64,000 bases of DNA from Trichomonas vaginalis G3 (Eukaryota > Parabasalia > Trichomonadida > Trichomonadidae). Of the stretch, positions 47,928-56,840 are shown one piece after another. The DNA lies in the NCBI RefSeq assembly GCF_026262505.1, contig NC_067204.1, positions 5,551,797 through 5,615,796 on the forward strand. The letters run 5' to 3'. The notes under the pieces are model-generated. The model ran no database searches. It was not told where the DNA came from and was given only the letters and a program-made list of their open reading frames with translations. Position 1 is the first letter of the stretch. Every line of letters begins with the position of its first letter. A program made the translations under genes and the position numbers.

Positions 47928-48032
47928 TTAATATATGTAAAAATATATTGTTTTAAAATGGTATGCCATTTCATATTTCTCATCTAACAAACAAGTTTCC
48001 CAACGGTCTTCTCCAACAAACTCAGCGTACAT
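47928..48032 (-). CDS. Micro-ORF (34 aa)
   Basis: Opens at ATG 48032 after an AT-rich leader and its stop abuts the start codon of the next gene. Acidic N-terminus (EFVGEDRWETCLLDEKYE) and an aromatic tail. Tight spacing supports it; length does not. Confidence 0.35.
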   Translation of the reverse strand: MYAEFVGEDRWETCLLDEKYEMAYHFKTIYFYIY

Positions 48033-48079
48033 TTCAAATAAAATAAAAAATGTCACTTTTTAAAAAATAAATTTTTACT

Positions 48080-48325
48080 TCATGCAATGTTTAACACATC
48101 GAAAGGCATGTCCATAAGACGTTCTTCTTCTAACCTCTCTAGTCTGTTTGGATAATTTGCACGTGCTGTTTCCAAATCCATTTCGTAGCGAAGACCAGAC
48201 AATTTGTCATAGACTTTTATGGGTCTTCCCTTCCTATATTTAAAATTCTTCGAAACTCTCCAACCATATCTTTGTAACTCTGCTTTTATTCTAGCAGACT
48301 TTCTATCCATTCTATATGGGGGCAT
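48080..48325 (-). CDS. Small basic protein (81 aa)
   Basis: Start at MPPYRMDRKSARIK; the longer frame upstream runs through another gene remnant. Basic first half (KNFKYRKGRPIKVYDK) and a helical, acidic C-terminus. Possibly a nucleoprotein. The 140 bases upstream contain protein-like sequence (a GMGWRQRLMAAGG stretch) of a small remnant that I cannot define. Confidence 0.45.
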   Translation of the reverse strand: MPPYRMDRKSARIKAELQRYGWRVSKNFKYRKGRPIKVYDKLSGLRYEMDLETARANYPNRLERLEEERLMDMPFDVLNIA

Positions 48326-48461
48326 TTTTATAAAAATAAAAAAATATTTTTTCTTTACTTTACATAACCGCCTGCTGCCATAAGTCTTTGACGCCAACCC
48401 ATACCAGCTAATGAAGGTTGACTTGGTTTAGTTTAAACTAAACTTTGGTTTTGGTTTATCT

Positions 48462-48938
48462 TCAGTTTTTGGTTTTTCTTCTTCTATCGGTTTTTTCGTC
48501 ACTTTTCGGTTTCTCTGACTTTACTTCACTTGCAGGAACAGTTGTGTCGTCAACATCTTCATAAATATCATATGCCATTTGTTTTTGTTTTCCTTTCAAC
48601 TTTTTGTGTTTGTTGTAAAGTTTAGAATATTTCGACTCTAAGTCAATGAGATGTTCTATAATGAACTGTTGGTCAGTGAAGTAAACTTTTCCATCTGTTG
48701 TCTCGAAAGCTCCTTCAGACTTCAATATTTTATTTGTGAGAGTCTGTTTCTTTTTTGAGATACTTGCCGTTCCATTTTTATGAAAAGTGACTTTGTAGTT
48801 AGGGTTTGTATTTCCAGACCTGGCACTTTCTATTATTGAATTTTTCTCTTCATCTGTAAGTTCTTTGACAGGTTTTGACAATGGTTCTGAACTTTTTGTT
48901 TGTGGTGTCAAATCTACCGTTTCAACTTCTTCGGTCAT
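48462..48938 (-). CDS. Maverick protein, unknown (158 aa)
   Basis: Threonine/glutamate-rich N-terminus, a beta stretch (KVTFHKNGTASISKKK), a coiled segment (EHLIDLESKYSKLYNKHKKLKGK) and a basic tail (KTDRRRKTKN). The start context TCAGTAAAAA ... ATG matches the next gene upstream. Might bind DNA or act as a scaffold; no family recognised. Confidence 0.5.
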   Translation of the reverse strand: MTEEVETVDLTPQTKSSEPLSKPVKELTDEEKNSIIESARSGNTNPNYKVTFHKNGTASISKKKQTLTNKILKSEGAFETTDGKVYFTDQQFIIEHLIDLESKYSKLYNKHKKLKGKQKQMAYDIYEDVDDTTVPASEVKSEKPKSDEKTDRRRKTKN

Positions 48939-48944
48939 TTCATC

Positions 48945-49112
48945 TCAGTAAAAAATTTTAGTTTGGTTTGTTTTCAACTGGTTGTTTAGGTTTTTAAGTC
49001 GGTCTAAAACTTCTTGAGGTATAGGAAGAACTTGACAAACACGTGGTTGTGTAACTGCTGGAAGCCGACAAATCCATCTTGAGCCCATTTGTCTCAATGC
49101 TGTATTGTTCAT
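48945..49112 (-). CDS. Small Maverick protein (55 aa)
   Basis: 55 codons with the same leader as 48938 (ctcagtaaaaaa before atgaaatg). Contains RQMGSRWICRLPAVTQPRVC, two cysteines and a helical tail. Tight packing between two same-strand genes makes it likely real. Function unknown. Confidence 0.45.
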   Translation of the reverse strand: MNNTALRQMGSRWICRLPAVTQPRVCQVLPIPQEVLDRLKNLNNQLKTNQTKIFY

Positions 49113-49131
49113 TTCATCTCAGTAAAAAACT

Positions 49132-49533
49132 TTACATTCCCCACGTTTGAGGCGGTTGAGGTTGGTTATTGTTTACCCACTGTTGTGCATGGTTATATCC
49201 TCTGTTAAAGAATCTTTCACCTTGGTCCATATAGTGTCCTGCTTGGTTATAGTAGTCATTTGCTTTGTTATAATAGTTTCCTGCTTGTCTTCCTACATTG
49301 TCCATCCATCCTTGAACTTTTCCTCTTGTTTCAGGATTTGGAATAAGATTTGTTGCATCTCGTGCTACATCCCAACCTTTCTGTACAGTTTGTATAATAG
49401 GTTGTGCTTTCTCTTTAAGTATACCTAATGTACTCAAAATCTTCCTTCCAACTCCAAATACACCTCTGGCTATTGTTCCCACTGCGGGCAAAAATCTGGA
49501 TGCAACTCCTGCTAATGCGCCAAATAAACCCAT
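49132..49533 (-). CDS. pVI-like amphipathic virion protein (133 aa)
   Basis: Hydrophobic amphipathic N-terminus (MGLFGALAGVASRFLPAVG), a helical middle, then a glutamine/asparagine/tyrosine-rich tail (YYNKANDYYNQAGHYM). The layout recalls adenovirus protein VI, whose N-terminal helix disrupts endosomes. Related small proteins: 52785-53027, 25260-25475, 25505-25741. Role inferred. Confidence 0.55.
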   Translation of the reverse strand: MGLFGALAGVASRFLPAVGTIARGVFGVGRKILSTLGILKEKAQPIIQTVQKGWDVARDATNLIPNPETRGKVQGWMDNVGRQAGNYYNKANDYYNQAGHYMDQGERFFNRGYNHAQQWVNNNQPQPPQTWGM

Positions 49534-49551
49534 TTCTTATAGGATAAAAAA

Positions 49552-50509
49552 TGACGAATCCAAACAAGGACCCCTATGTTTCTAAAGCGACAAAAAAAGC
49601 ACTCATGGTAAAAATCTTTAGTTCAACACCAAATGCTTGGTTTATGGATATCTTGGAAAACATTCCGAGGTTAGAGAAGATGGACCACCATACTGGCTAA
49701 TATTTGTCGGTCAAAACACAAGATACTGTGAAGCCATACCATTATGGTCCAAAAATATTTTAGATGTGAAAACTGCTTTGACAATATTCGTTGACAAATA
49801 CCATCCAACAAAACTGACATCTGACTGTGAAAGTTCTTTCAAATCAGATGATGTAAAAAACTATCTGCGTTCAAAAAATGTAAACCAATATTTCATTGTC
49901 GACCAAAACCATTCTGCTCTTGGTGTCATTGACGGTTGTATAAAAATGTTAAGAGACTTAAACCAACCACAAGGTGGTGAAGCAAATGAAATGTCATATG
50001 ACGACAAATATAGACACTTCTCCATGGCAAAGATGAGACAAGTTTTAAATATTTACAATAGCCGTAAACAAAAAGGTTTGGGAAACCACTCCCCCGAAGA
50101 AATGAAAAACAACCCTGACTTAGAGAAAGACTATATATTTAATAATTTAGTCAAAAGAGACAAACAAGAAAGAATGCCGGGCTTCAAACTTCAGAAAGGT
50201 GACAAAGTAAAAATAGAAATACCTAAACGCGACCCATATGAAAATACTATTGACTATGACAACAATGGGAACCCGACAGGTACTCACATTCGTGTTCGTA
50301 AAAATAGAAGAAAGTATACAAGAGAATATTATGAAGTTTTAGGCAAACATGGCAAAATGTACAGACTGCAAGCAGAAGATAAAACTACTATTGTCAGACC
50401 TCGTTTCAAACTTGTCAAAGTTCAAGGTGGTATACTTTCAAAGACAGTTCCTAACAAATATAAGACAACTCCTGACGAATATGCTAAAGAAGTTGAAAAT
50501 GACGACTAA
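49552..50509 (+). pseudogene. Maverick integrase (MAV-C), damaged
   Basis: Most of the protein is open (about 290 codons): WLIFVGQNTRYCEAIPLW, LTSDCESSFKSDDVKNYL around the second catalytic Asp, FIVDQNHSALGVIDGCIK, then LQKGDKVKIEIPKRDPY and a chromodomain-like C-terminal part. The N-terminal zinc-binding part is missing or damaged (about one or two breaks). A typical retroviral-type integrase of Mavericks. Confidence 0.7.
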
Positions 50510-51913
50510 GCATTTCTATACCATGCGTAAACTGTCATGTAAGGTGGCATGTATTCTTTACTTTGTCCCGTTGTTTGCGTATATCCTGAAACGCGATGTG
50601 TATGGTTTCCATCTCCTGAGTGTTACCCCAGAAACAATTTATAGCAAACTGAACGTTGTCTTTAACATCATATCCTTTACCTTTTGTCATTGCTGACCAA
50701 TCCCAAATTTATGCTTATGCCAACCTGCTTGAGATGTACTTAAATCTATGTAGTGACTGTGTGCAGGTAAATTTTCACCTGAAATCGTTTTACTTCCACC
50801 TGTTTCCTTTGAAGAGTTTGCACAATACAAAAACCTGTCGACTATTTGAGTCCAAGTTCCAAAACCAAGTACTACTTCTGGTCTGGTAGAGTTCATTGAC
50901 GTATAAATAGAGCCTATAGGATATAATGTTTGAAGTATTTCTGTCTTTAATGTTTGAAGCTCTGTTTTGTCTGCTTTCTTGTCATATAAATCTTGAGCAG
51001 TGAATTTAATATTATGTTCATCCTTCATGACATAAACATCTTTACATCTAATGTTTCTCATCGTCGTTATGTCGTCATCCGATGTTAAACCTTGTGGAAA
51101 GTTAGGAGGTTTACAATATAATGCATCCCCACCAGTTTCTTCAACCGTTCCTTCAATACTTTCTATAGCAACAGTTGTAAAACTTGTATGTGTATGAGTC
51201 TTATTTGCTTTCTTCTCTAACCCATCGTTAACATAAGTTTTATCTGCTTTAAGGTCTAAACATCCTGAAACCCATCCTGTATCAGCTTTAGTTTTTAAAA
51301 TCTTCGATGTCCATTCATGATACCATTCAGCCCTTTCTATAATTTCATTATCTTTTTCATCCACATATTCCTTATCCGCTTTCTTCTCTAACTTACTAGC
51401 CACATATTCCTCATCTGCTTTTGTCTGTAATGTTTCTTGTAAGTCTGTTATTTCAGATATAGAATGTGTATGAGTCTTTTTAGAATATTCGTTTTCAGCT
51501 CTTGTCACTTCACTTGACATTTTATTGTCAACATATGTTTTGTCTGCTAGTTCAGGATGAGTATGTTCTTTTGTTGCATAAGCATTGTTAGCTCTTTCTT
51601 CTTCTTTTGCTATTGCATCGTCTACATATTCTTTGTCAGCTTTGTTGTCAACATCTGCTTTCAAAAGAAGTTCATTTATAGGTTTCTCGTTTAAAGTTCC
51701 TTTTGTTGGATTTATACAGACAGTATTGTTCTTCTTGTCTTGAAATAGAAACTCATCTGTCATTGGGTTTAATGTCAGTTTTAAGTTTCCTTCTTTCAAT
51801 GACTCAGATATCTTAGAATAGTTTGAAAAGTTTGTTGTGTTCTTATTTAGAGCTTGCATAATGAGTTGTCGGTTGTGTTGTATTTCTCTCATGGAAGCAA
51901 TATCTTTCGACAT
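50510..51913 (-). pseudogene. Tail-fibre-like protein with tail-collar tip (MAV-C), broken
   Basis: 408 codons open from MSKDIASMREIQHN: a base part, then shaft repeats (KADKEYVDEKDNE, TKADTGWVSGCLDLKADK, KKANKTHTHTSFTTV) and the start of the tip (YPIGSIYTSM, FGTWTQIVDRFLYC, NLPAHSHYIDL). The rest of the tip-coding DNA follows and closely matches the MAV-B gene. Broken about once. The stem near the tip resembles MAV-A, the tip itself MAV-B. Confidence 0.75.
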
Positions 51914-51931
51914 TTTTATTCTAGATAAAAT

Positions 51932-52780
51932 ATGCTTCCAATAGAAAAAGAAAATTCAAGAGTTGCTACAACTAAACCATTAGATGAACTTTTTACTAAT
52001 GTCGGTCAAAAGTTTGAGACAGAGACCGTAAAGCATGAAGGCTATCGTTTTGACTACCCATTAAGATGGCTAAGAGACCCATCTGTCACAAAAGCTATTG
52101 GCTTTCGTAGAATGAAGTTTGTGTCTGTAGAAGATAAAAGTTTTCCATTTATTGTAAGGTTTCATATAGATTATATATCTGAAGGGAAACGAAAAATGTG
52201 GGAAGAAATTGAGCTAATACAAGTTGACCTTTCATCTTCTCTACAGACTGCGTTAAAAAATATAGAAGATAAAATAAATTCATGTTATGCAAAATATGCT
52301 GATGAATATGCAAATACCGAGAGCACACTTTATGTGAGAATTGTATATGACAAACAAAATTCACAAGTGTCATTTCAAATCTACGAAAACAATCCAAATA
52401 AAGACGAACAAATATATACAGAATTCACTGCAATGTCATGGTATTATTTGCAAAGAATGTTAAATCAGAAAGTCGAACTTCCTTTAGCAAATATTTACAG
52501 TCGATATGCAAGAGATGAACCATATTTATTTAAAGATGTTTTCGACCCAGCTGCTATTATTGTTCATGCTTCATTTTCTGGCGCCCAAAACTCTTTCTTA
52601 TGCTTGGCAAATGACTTTTACGAAAAACCTACAAAGTTATACGAACCACCAAGTGGAAGTATTTCAGACTTTCAAGTATGGTTTACTACAGATGGAAGAA
52701 AAAGAATAATTCCATTATACCATGCGTTTTACTTAGAACTTAGTTTCATATACAACTACTATCGAACGGTAAAAATATAA
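51932..52780 (+). CDS. Paralogous Maverick protein, copy 2 (282 aa)
   Basis: Second copy of the family at 47067-47927: TTKPLDELFTNVGQKF, YPLRWLRDPSVTKAIGFRR, SDFQVWFTTDGRKRIIPLYH, LELSFIYNYY. Divergent from the fibre gene with 18 bases between starts, so the two may be co-expressed and work together, for example as a fibre base. Open throughout. Confidence 0.65.
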   Translation: MLPIEKENSRVATTKPLDELFTNVGQKFETETVKHEGYRFDYPLRWLRDPSVTKAIGFRRMKFVSVEDKSFPFIVRFHIDYISEGKRKMWEEIELIQVDLSSSLQTALKNIEDKINSCYAKYADEYANTESTLYVRIVYDKQNSQVSFQIYENNPNKDEQIYTEFTAMSWYYLQRMLNQKVELPLANIYSRYARDEPYLFKDVFDPAAIIVHASFSGAQNSFLCLANDFYEKPTKLYEPPSGSISDFQVWFTTDGRKRIIPLYHAFYLELSFIYNYYRTVKI

Positions 52781-52784
52781 TTTT

Positions 52785-53027
52785 TTAATACGGTTGAGGT
52801 GTTGGATTTGGTTGCCAACTAGACTGTGGTGCAGGTTCAGGCTGTTGTATAACAGGAGCTTGTTCTTCTGGTTCAGGGTCTTTAGGTATAATACCAACGA
52901 ACTGACCTACTCTTTTACCAATATTTTTGACTCCGTTCCAAATTCCTCTTCCGACAGATTTTATTCCATTCCATATACCTCTTCCAACATTTCGAAAGAA
53001 GTTTCCTATCTTACTGAAGAAACCCAT
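52785..53027 (-). CDS. Small amphipathic protein with repeated helix (80 aa)
   Basis: MGFFSKIGNFFRNVGRGIWN begins three near-repeats of an 11-12 residue basic amphipathic unit (GRGIWNGIKSV, GRGIWNGVKNI), followed by a proline-rich tail (EPEEQAPVIQQPEPAP). Looks like a membrane-active virion peptide. Converges with 51932 with only four bases between stops. Confidence 0.6.
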   Translation of the reverse strand: MGFFSKIGNFFRNVGRGIWNGIKSVGRGIWNGVKNIGKRVGQFVGIIPKDPEPEEQAPVIQQPEPAPQSSWQPNPTPQPY

Positions 53028-53045
53028 TTTACTATATGTAAAAAT

Positions 53046-53408
53046 CTAATGTCCGCCTAGTCTCTTACGTTTCCTGTTGAGTTCCATAGCATTCTTTAAC
53101 TGGAGCTCATACATTCTGTTTCTCCTCTGGTAGAAAACATATTCTGGGTCAACTCCTGTGTTCGCGTCATCTGCATAAAGTTGTTTATATCCCACTTCAG
53201 GGTTTGTATAAAACTCTTTCCATCTCATATTTGCATACCATGGTGGCAAACCTAACGCAGCGTCATTTGACATGGCAGTTTGCATTTGTACATCTGTTGG
53301 CACTTGACCATAGTTTGCCATTGCAGTTTGTATTCTAACTTCATTTGGAATATTCTCTGGGTTTGGTTGTCCAGGTTGCTGTGCATTCGCTAAGTTCTGT
53401 GCGTCCAT
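53046..53408 (-). CDS. Maverick protein, unknown (120 aa)
   Basis: Glutamine/proline-rich start with a repeated phrase (NEVRIQTAMANYGQ, TDVQMQTAMSNDAA), a middle with WYANMRWKEFYTNPEVGYKQ, and a basic helical end (ELNRKRKRLGGH). Start context ATATTAAATG. Function unknown. Confidence 0.5.
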   Translation of the reverse strand: MDAQNLANAQQPGQPNPENIPNEVRIQTAMANYGQVPTDVQMQTAMSNDAALGLPPWYANMRWKEFYTNPEVGYKQLYADDANTGVDPEYVFYQRRNRMYELQLKNAMELNRKRKRLGGH

Positions 53409-53431
53409 TTAATATTAGATAAAAATATCTC

Positions 53432-53563
53432 TTACGAGTACATATACTGAACATTTGCAGGCATTGGTTCATCTTCATATTCTCTGTACTTTTCTGCCAC
53501 GTCAAATAAATAAATGACACAATGGAAAAAACCTAAAACAAGTAGTCCTATTTCAAACCACAT
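53432..53563 (-). CDS. Small single-span membrane protein (43 aa)
   Basis: MWFEIGLLVLGFFHCVIYLF is one hydrophobic span, followed by a short charged tail (DVAEKYREYEDEPMP). The start lies in the end of the methyltransferase region. Small membrane proteins are common in virus-like elements; role unknown. Confidence 0.45.
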   Translation of the reverse strand: MWFEIGLLVLGFFHCVIYLFDVAEKYREYEDEPMPANVQYMYS

Positions 53564-53569
53564 TTACTT

Positions 53570-54367
53570 ACTAATAAAATTTCTTTGTTATGACACTTTC
53601 TCCGGTTTATAGGACCTCTCTCATATTCTATCTTGTCATATCTAAACTCATAGTCATGTATGTCCTCTAACCATCTCATAACGGTTTCCAAACCACTTTT
53701 ATCGGATGTAAAGTAAAAAGCATGGATGGTTATGTAAAACGTCTAAAGTTTCTAAAGAGTCTCTCAAAGTCCAGTCTACTTGGTATTGAAAATCCCATGT
53801 GTTATAGAACGGCGGGTCCACTATAAAGAAAACATTTTCCTTGTCTTTATATTTTTCATACAACTCTGTCCAATAACATCTCACAAACTCTATACCCTCA
53901 ATATATTTTTCTATGTCCTCTTTGAAAACATTTGTATAGTTAAGATATAAAACTTTTGACATAAGTGTTTCAATGTCATGAACTCTTATAGAACCACTAT
54001 ATAATAGTCTAGCAGATATACTATCCCAGTCTATATATTCTGCTTTTTTCAAAACCTCTCTCACAATATTTTTGTTATCTAATGGTATACGTTCCATCTT
54101 ACCTATCTGAATCTTTTCTTTTAACTCTTTCAATATATTGTTTGTGTCTGGTATATGTTTGAGACGGTCCATATAGTTGTCGAAGTCATTGCATATAATC
54201 TTTGAGTCTGGGAATATTGTATGGCACAAATGGGATATATAGAAACTTCCACCGAACAAATCTACAAATGTTAGACCATTCGGTAGTTTCTTAAGTTCTC
54301 TCAATATAATATCTTTACATTTACTCTTATTTCCAAAGAACGGTAACGGTGGTTTTGTAAAATTCAT
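53570..54367 (-). pseudogene. Dam-type (D12) adenine-N6 DNA methyltransferase, damaged
   Basis: The first 222 codons are open: PPLPFFGNKSKC (AdoMet-binding motif with the unusual GNKS), TFVDLFGGSFYISHL (motif I), and VFFIVDPPFYNTW (DPPF catalytic motif IV). The family methylates adenine, commonly in GATC. Trichomonads are known to have Dam-like enzymes and 6mA. Here it may mark the GATC-containing palindromes of the element. Looks broken about once, near the end of the conserved core. Confidence 0.75.
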
Positions 54368-54439
54368 TTATATATAATAATAAAAATGTTTTTACCCGAA
54401 AAGTGACAGAAAAGTGACAAAGCATGAAAACATATATAA

Positions 54440-54547
54440 TTTGTGAAAAGCGACACATTATATAATGTTTTCGACCCAGAAGAAGGCTTCTTCCCAGAAG
54501 CAATGGAGGAAGAAGAAGAGTCCTCCGAATTCACACCAGAAGACTAA
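54440..54547 (+). other. Short acidic coding-like remnant at the right end
   Basis: 36 codons open without a Met start, ending DPEEGFFPEAMEEEEESSEF and so on, a typical acidic C-terminal tail. It stops just before the right terminal repeat and is probably the end of a gene otherwise lost. What gene cannot be told. Confidence 0.35.
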
Positions 54548-54554
54548 CAATTTT

Positions 54555-54634
54555 CCGAATAAAAACTTCATTTATACTAAACATCTTCGGGGCTAGAGGG
54601 CACGAAGTGCCTGGAAGCCCCACTACCTTTTTTT
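54555..54634 (-). repeat. Right terminal inverted repeat of MAV-C
   Basis: 54555-54598 is the exact reverse complement of 30586-30629. It continues with a hairpin segment (GGGCACGAAGTGCC) and GGAAGCCCCACTACC plus a T-run. TTGTTT (54635-54640) follows as the candidate target duplication. Confidence 0.9.
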
Positions 54635-54640
54635 TTGTTT

Positions 54641-55265
54641 CATCAAGAAATCGAATTTTTATAAGTTGAATATAAATTTTATTTCTGAAATGACTTTCTG
54701 ATATTTTCTTATAATGACTATGAATACACAAATTATGGGTGACTTAAAATTACTGTAAACAAGACTCCAAACTTTACGAGTCTGACATTGTTGTAATATT
54801 TGGAATAATTACTTAGCTTTATCTGAAAAACTCGTATAATTCCGTTCTTCCTTTATATCCAAATAGCAATCCTCATATTAAAAAAATATATATGATATAA
54901 CATGTTATTTATCTATTTTATGTTTGTATCTTTAATCTTACATTCTGTATTCTAAAGTCTATTGCATCAGAATTGTTATCCACATGATATTATAAAATTA
55001 ATGAATATTTAATTTTAATTCCGAAATTATTCAATTTTTTAGATAAATTTGAATAATTCACGGAATATATTATAAAAATCAATTAGACCATAAAACAGTT
55101 CATGTTCTTGTTTTTAGATTTTGCGATATAAACAATTTCTATTCAAAATGAAAATAACGAATTCAAAATGAGAAGTTTTCATAAATTAAGATGTAATTAT
55201 GCTATAGAACCTACATTGAGCATTTTCAACAAATAAAAATTGTTTGAAAACAATAATCTTCAACA
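54641..55265. other. Host intergenic region right of MAV-C
   Basis: AT-rich, about 625 bp, without a gene or clear repeat. This is the continuation of the region cut at 30490. Confidence 0.6.
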
Positions 55266-55708
55266 ATGAAATCACCAAGATCTGACTTAAATATCGAACT
55301 ATTGAATGTTTCATTGATATCAAATGCGCCAGAACTTCAATTATATTATAATTAAGAGGAATTACTGTTTAATCCAAACGAAGCTCATATAAAAATTGCT
55401 GCCGAACTTATCAATACTCACTTTGCAAATTCCAAACTTTCATACGCATATAAATTAATAACTTATGTCGCAGATCATCGCCCTCATTCATGGCTTTTCC
55501 TCGCCCAAGTTGTCAAAAAGATCCCTGCACCTCCAAAACCATTAGATGGCAGTAATTTTGTTTTCTACCTAATTAAAAAAGGCGTTTTACATTCTCAATC
55601 ATGCACCACACGTGGTTTGATTATACAAAGTGCTGATGAGCTTTAACTGCACTTCAATATACATATTGTGATGAAATCAAAGAAATGCTGAAAGGCATTC
55701 GAGATTAA
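55266..55708 (+). pseudogene. Host pseudogene, small helical protein
   Basis: Protein-like reading from ATG 55266, with an in-frame stop (TAA) at 55353-55355 and a one-base frame change close to 55640; the last part ends at 55708. Helical, with phrases such as NEAHIKIAAELINTHFANSK, YVADHRPHSWLFLAQVVKKI and FVFYLIKKGVLHSQ. The repeated-helix look suggests a VHS/ENTH or armadillo-like fragment, but I cannot name it. It is a broken host gene, not part of the element, since it lies outside the terminal repeat. Confidence 0.5.
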
Positions 55709-55808
55709 CTTTCTATTTCATATGCTTATTATATCTGTTTATAATATAAACCATGAATTGATATTTTGTATAAATTTCAGAAATTTCTTTTCAAAAAAAT
55801 AAAAAAAA

Positions 55809-56840
55809 ATGTTAAGGCTTCGAATTCCTCGTCGTGGAGAAGCTTTAATTAAAATTGAAGAAGTACAAACAATCATATACCTTATTGTTCTTGTTGGTAC
55901 AATGATATATGGATCAGTTGCGATGGATGCGAAATATCAAGAATTAGAAAGAAGAGAAACAGCAAAATACAGAACAGGTGCACCACCAGATAAAGTTGAT
56001 GGTGTCATTATGATTGATGCAACAAAGGATTCTGTAGCCGATTTGCGCGTTGATTGGAAACAATGGATGCATGAAGCAAGAAATGTAACAAACAGAACCG
56101 AAATCTTCATTGTTACTTCTACAGAATTAAACTGGTATCCAATTGGTCCTCTTCTCCTTAAAACAAACTGCACAGAAGAGAAATTAAGTGTTTGTCGTTT
56201 TGAACAAGGTCTTCGAGCGATTTTAACTACATTTCCTAACTTCAAATGGGTCATTAAAATCAATCCAAAGACATATCTCAATCCTTACGCTTTGAATTTG
56301 TTTTTAGAACAACTACCTAAAGGATTTTCGAGGTCTAGGATCTTGAAATCGTCAATTAAGACATCAGGAAAGCATTCTGGACTCGATTGGAACTGCGGAT
56401 TGTTCATGACGCGAAGAATTGTTTATGAATGGTTAGATAAGTTCGATACTTTCAAAGAATTGATTAACTCTGGTGGTGGAAATGTTGAACTCGCTACAGG
56501 ACCGTTTATTCTTACGACTTTCGATCTGAATCCGAAAGTTATTGCAGATCCAAGGTTTGTTCCTTATTCAAAGCGAGCAGAAGACTTCGAAGACTTGATA
56601 GATTACAGTTTGATCGATCCTTGCCCTACATCTTTCAGATATTACGGCTTAAACAACGAATCAATTTATTTAGTTAGAAATGCAGTGACTTGGTACTTAG
56701 ATGCTGACATGGATGATAGAAGAGGCTCAATGCTACAACTTCCTCGTTCATCTGTCTACAATGGATACCTGATTTCGCCAAATAACTTAACTTTGTGCGC
56801 TCTTGAAAGGAAGAAACGCAAGAAACAAAAACAGAAATAA
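55809..56840 (+). CDS. Type II membrane protein, GT31-like glycosyltransferase fold, DxD missing
   Basis: 343 aa. A short basic N-terminus, one membrane span (about 20-40, IIYLIVLVGTMIYGSVAM), then a luminal domain with four or more N-glycosylation sites. KWVIKINPKTYLNPYALNLF lies where GT31-type enzymes have their DDD metal motif (usually a phrase like KxDDDTYVN), but here it reads INP. GLDWNCGLFMTRRIVYEWL resembles the region after it. Lys-rich C-terminus. The family call is tentative; if right, the enzyme may be inactive or use another mechanism. Start chosen at the first ATG after a poly-A-like leader. Confidence 0.5.
   Translation: MLRLRIPRRGEALIKIEEVQTIIYLIVLVGTMIYGSVAMDAKYQELERRETAKYRTGAPPDKVDGVIMIDATKDSVADLRVDWKQWMHEARNVTNRTEIFIVTSTELNWYPIGPLLLKTNCTEEKLSVCRFEQGLRAILTTFPNFKWVIKINPKTYLNPYALNLFLEQLPKGFSRSRILKSSIKTSGKHSGLDWNCGLFMTRRIVYEWLDKFDTFKELINSGGGNVELATGPFILTTFDLNPKVIADPRFVPYSKRAEDFEDLIDYSLIDPCPTSFRYYGLNNESIYLVRNAVTWYLDADMDDRRGSMLQLPRSSVYNGYLISPNNLTLCALERKKRKKQKQK

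Larger units (their letters stand above)
30491..54634. mobile_element. MAV-C: Maverick/Polinton with terminal repeats, about 24.1 kb
   Basis: Terminal inverted repeats begin with an A-run and GGTAGTGGGGCTTCCA at the left and the reverse at the right; a 44-bp stretch inside them is identical between ends. TTGTTT directly before 30491 recurs at 54635-54640, giving the 6-bp duplication known for Mavericks. Gene set: large virion protein, capsid, minor capsid, SF3 helicase, packaging ATPase, two cassette genes, amphipathic proteins, integrase, fibre, Dam methyltransferase. No polymerase is visible. It looks nearly whole, with perhaps six to ten breaks, mainly in integrase, fibre, methyltransferase and small genes. 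Identical terminal segments suggest a young insertion. Confidence 0.9.
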
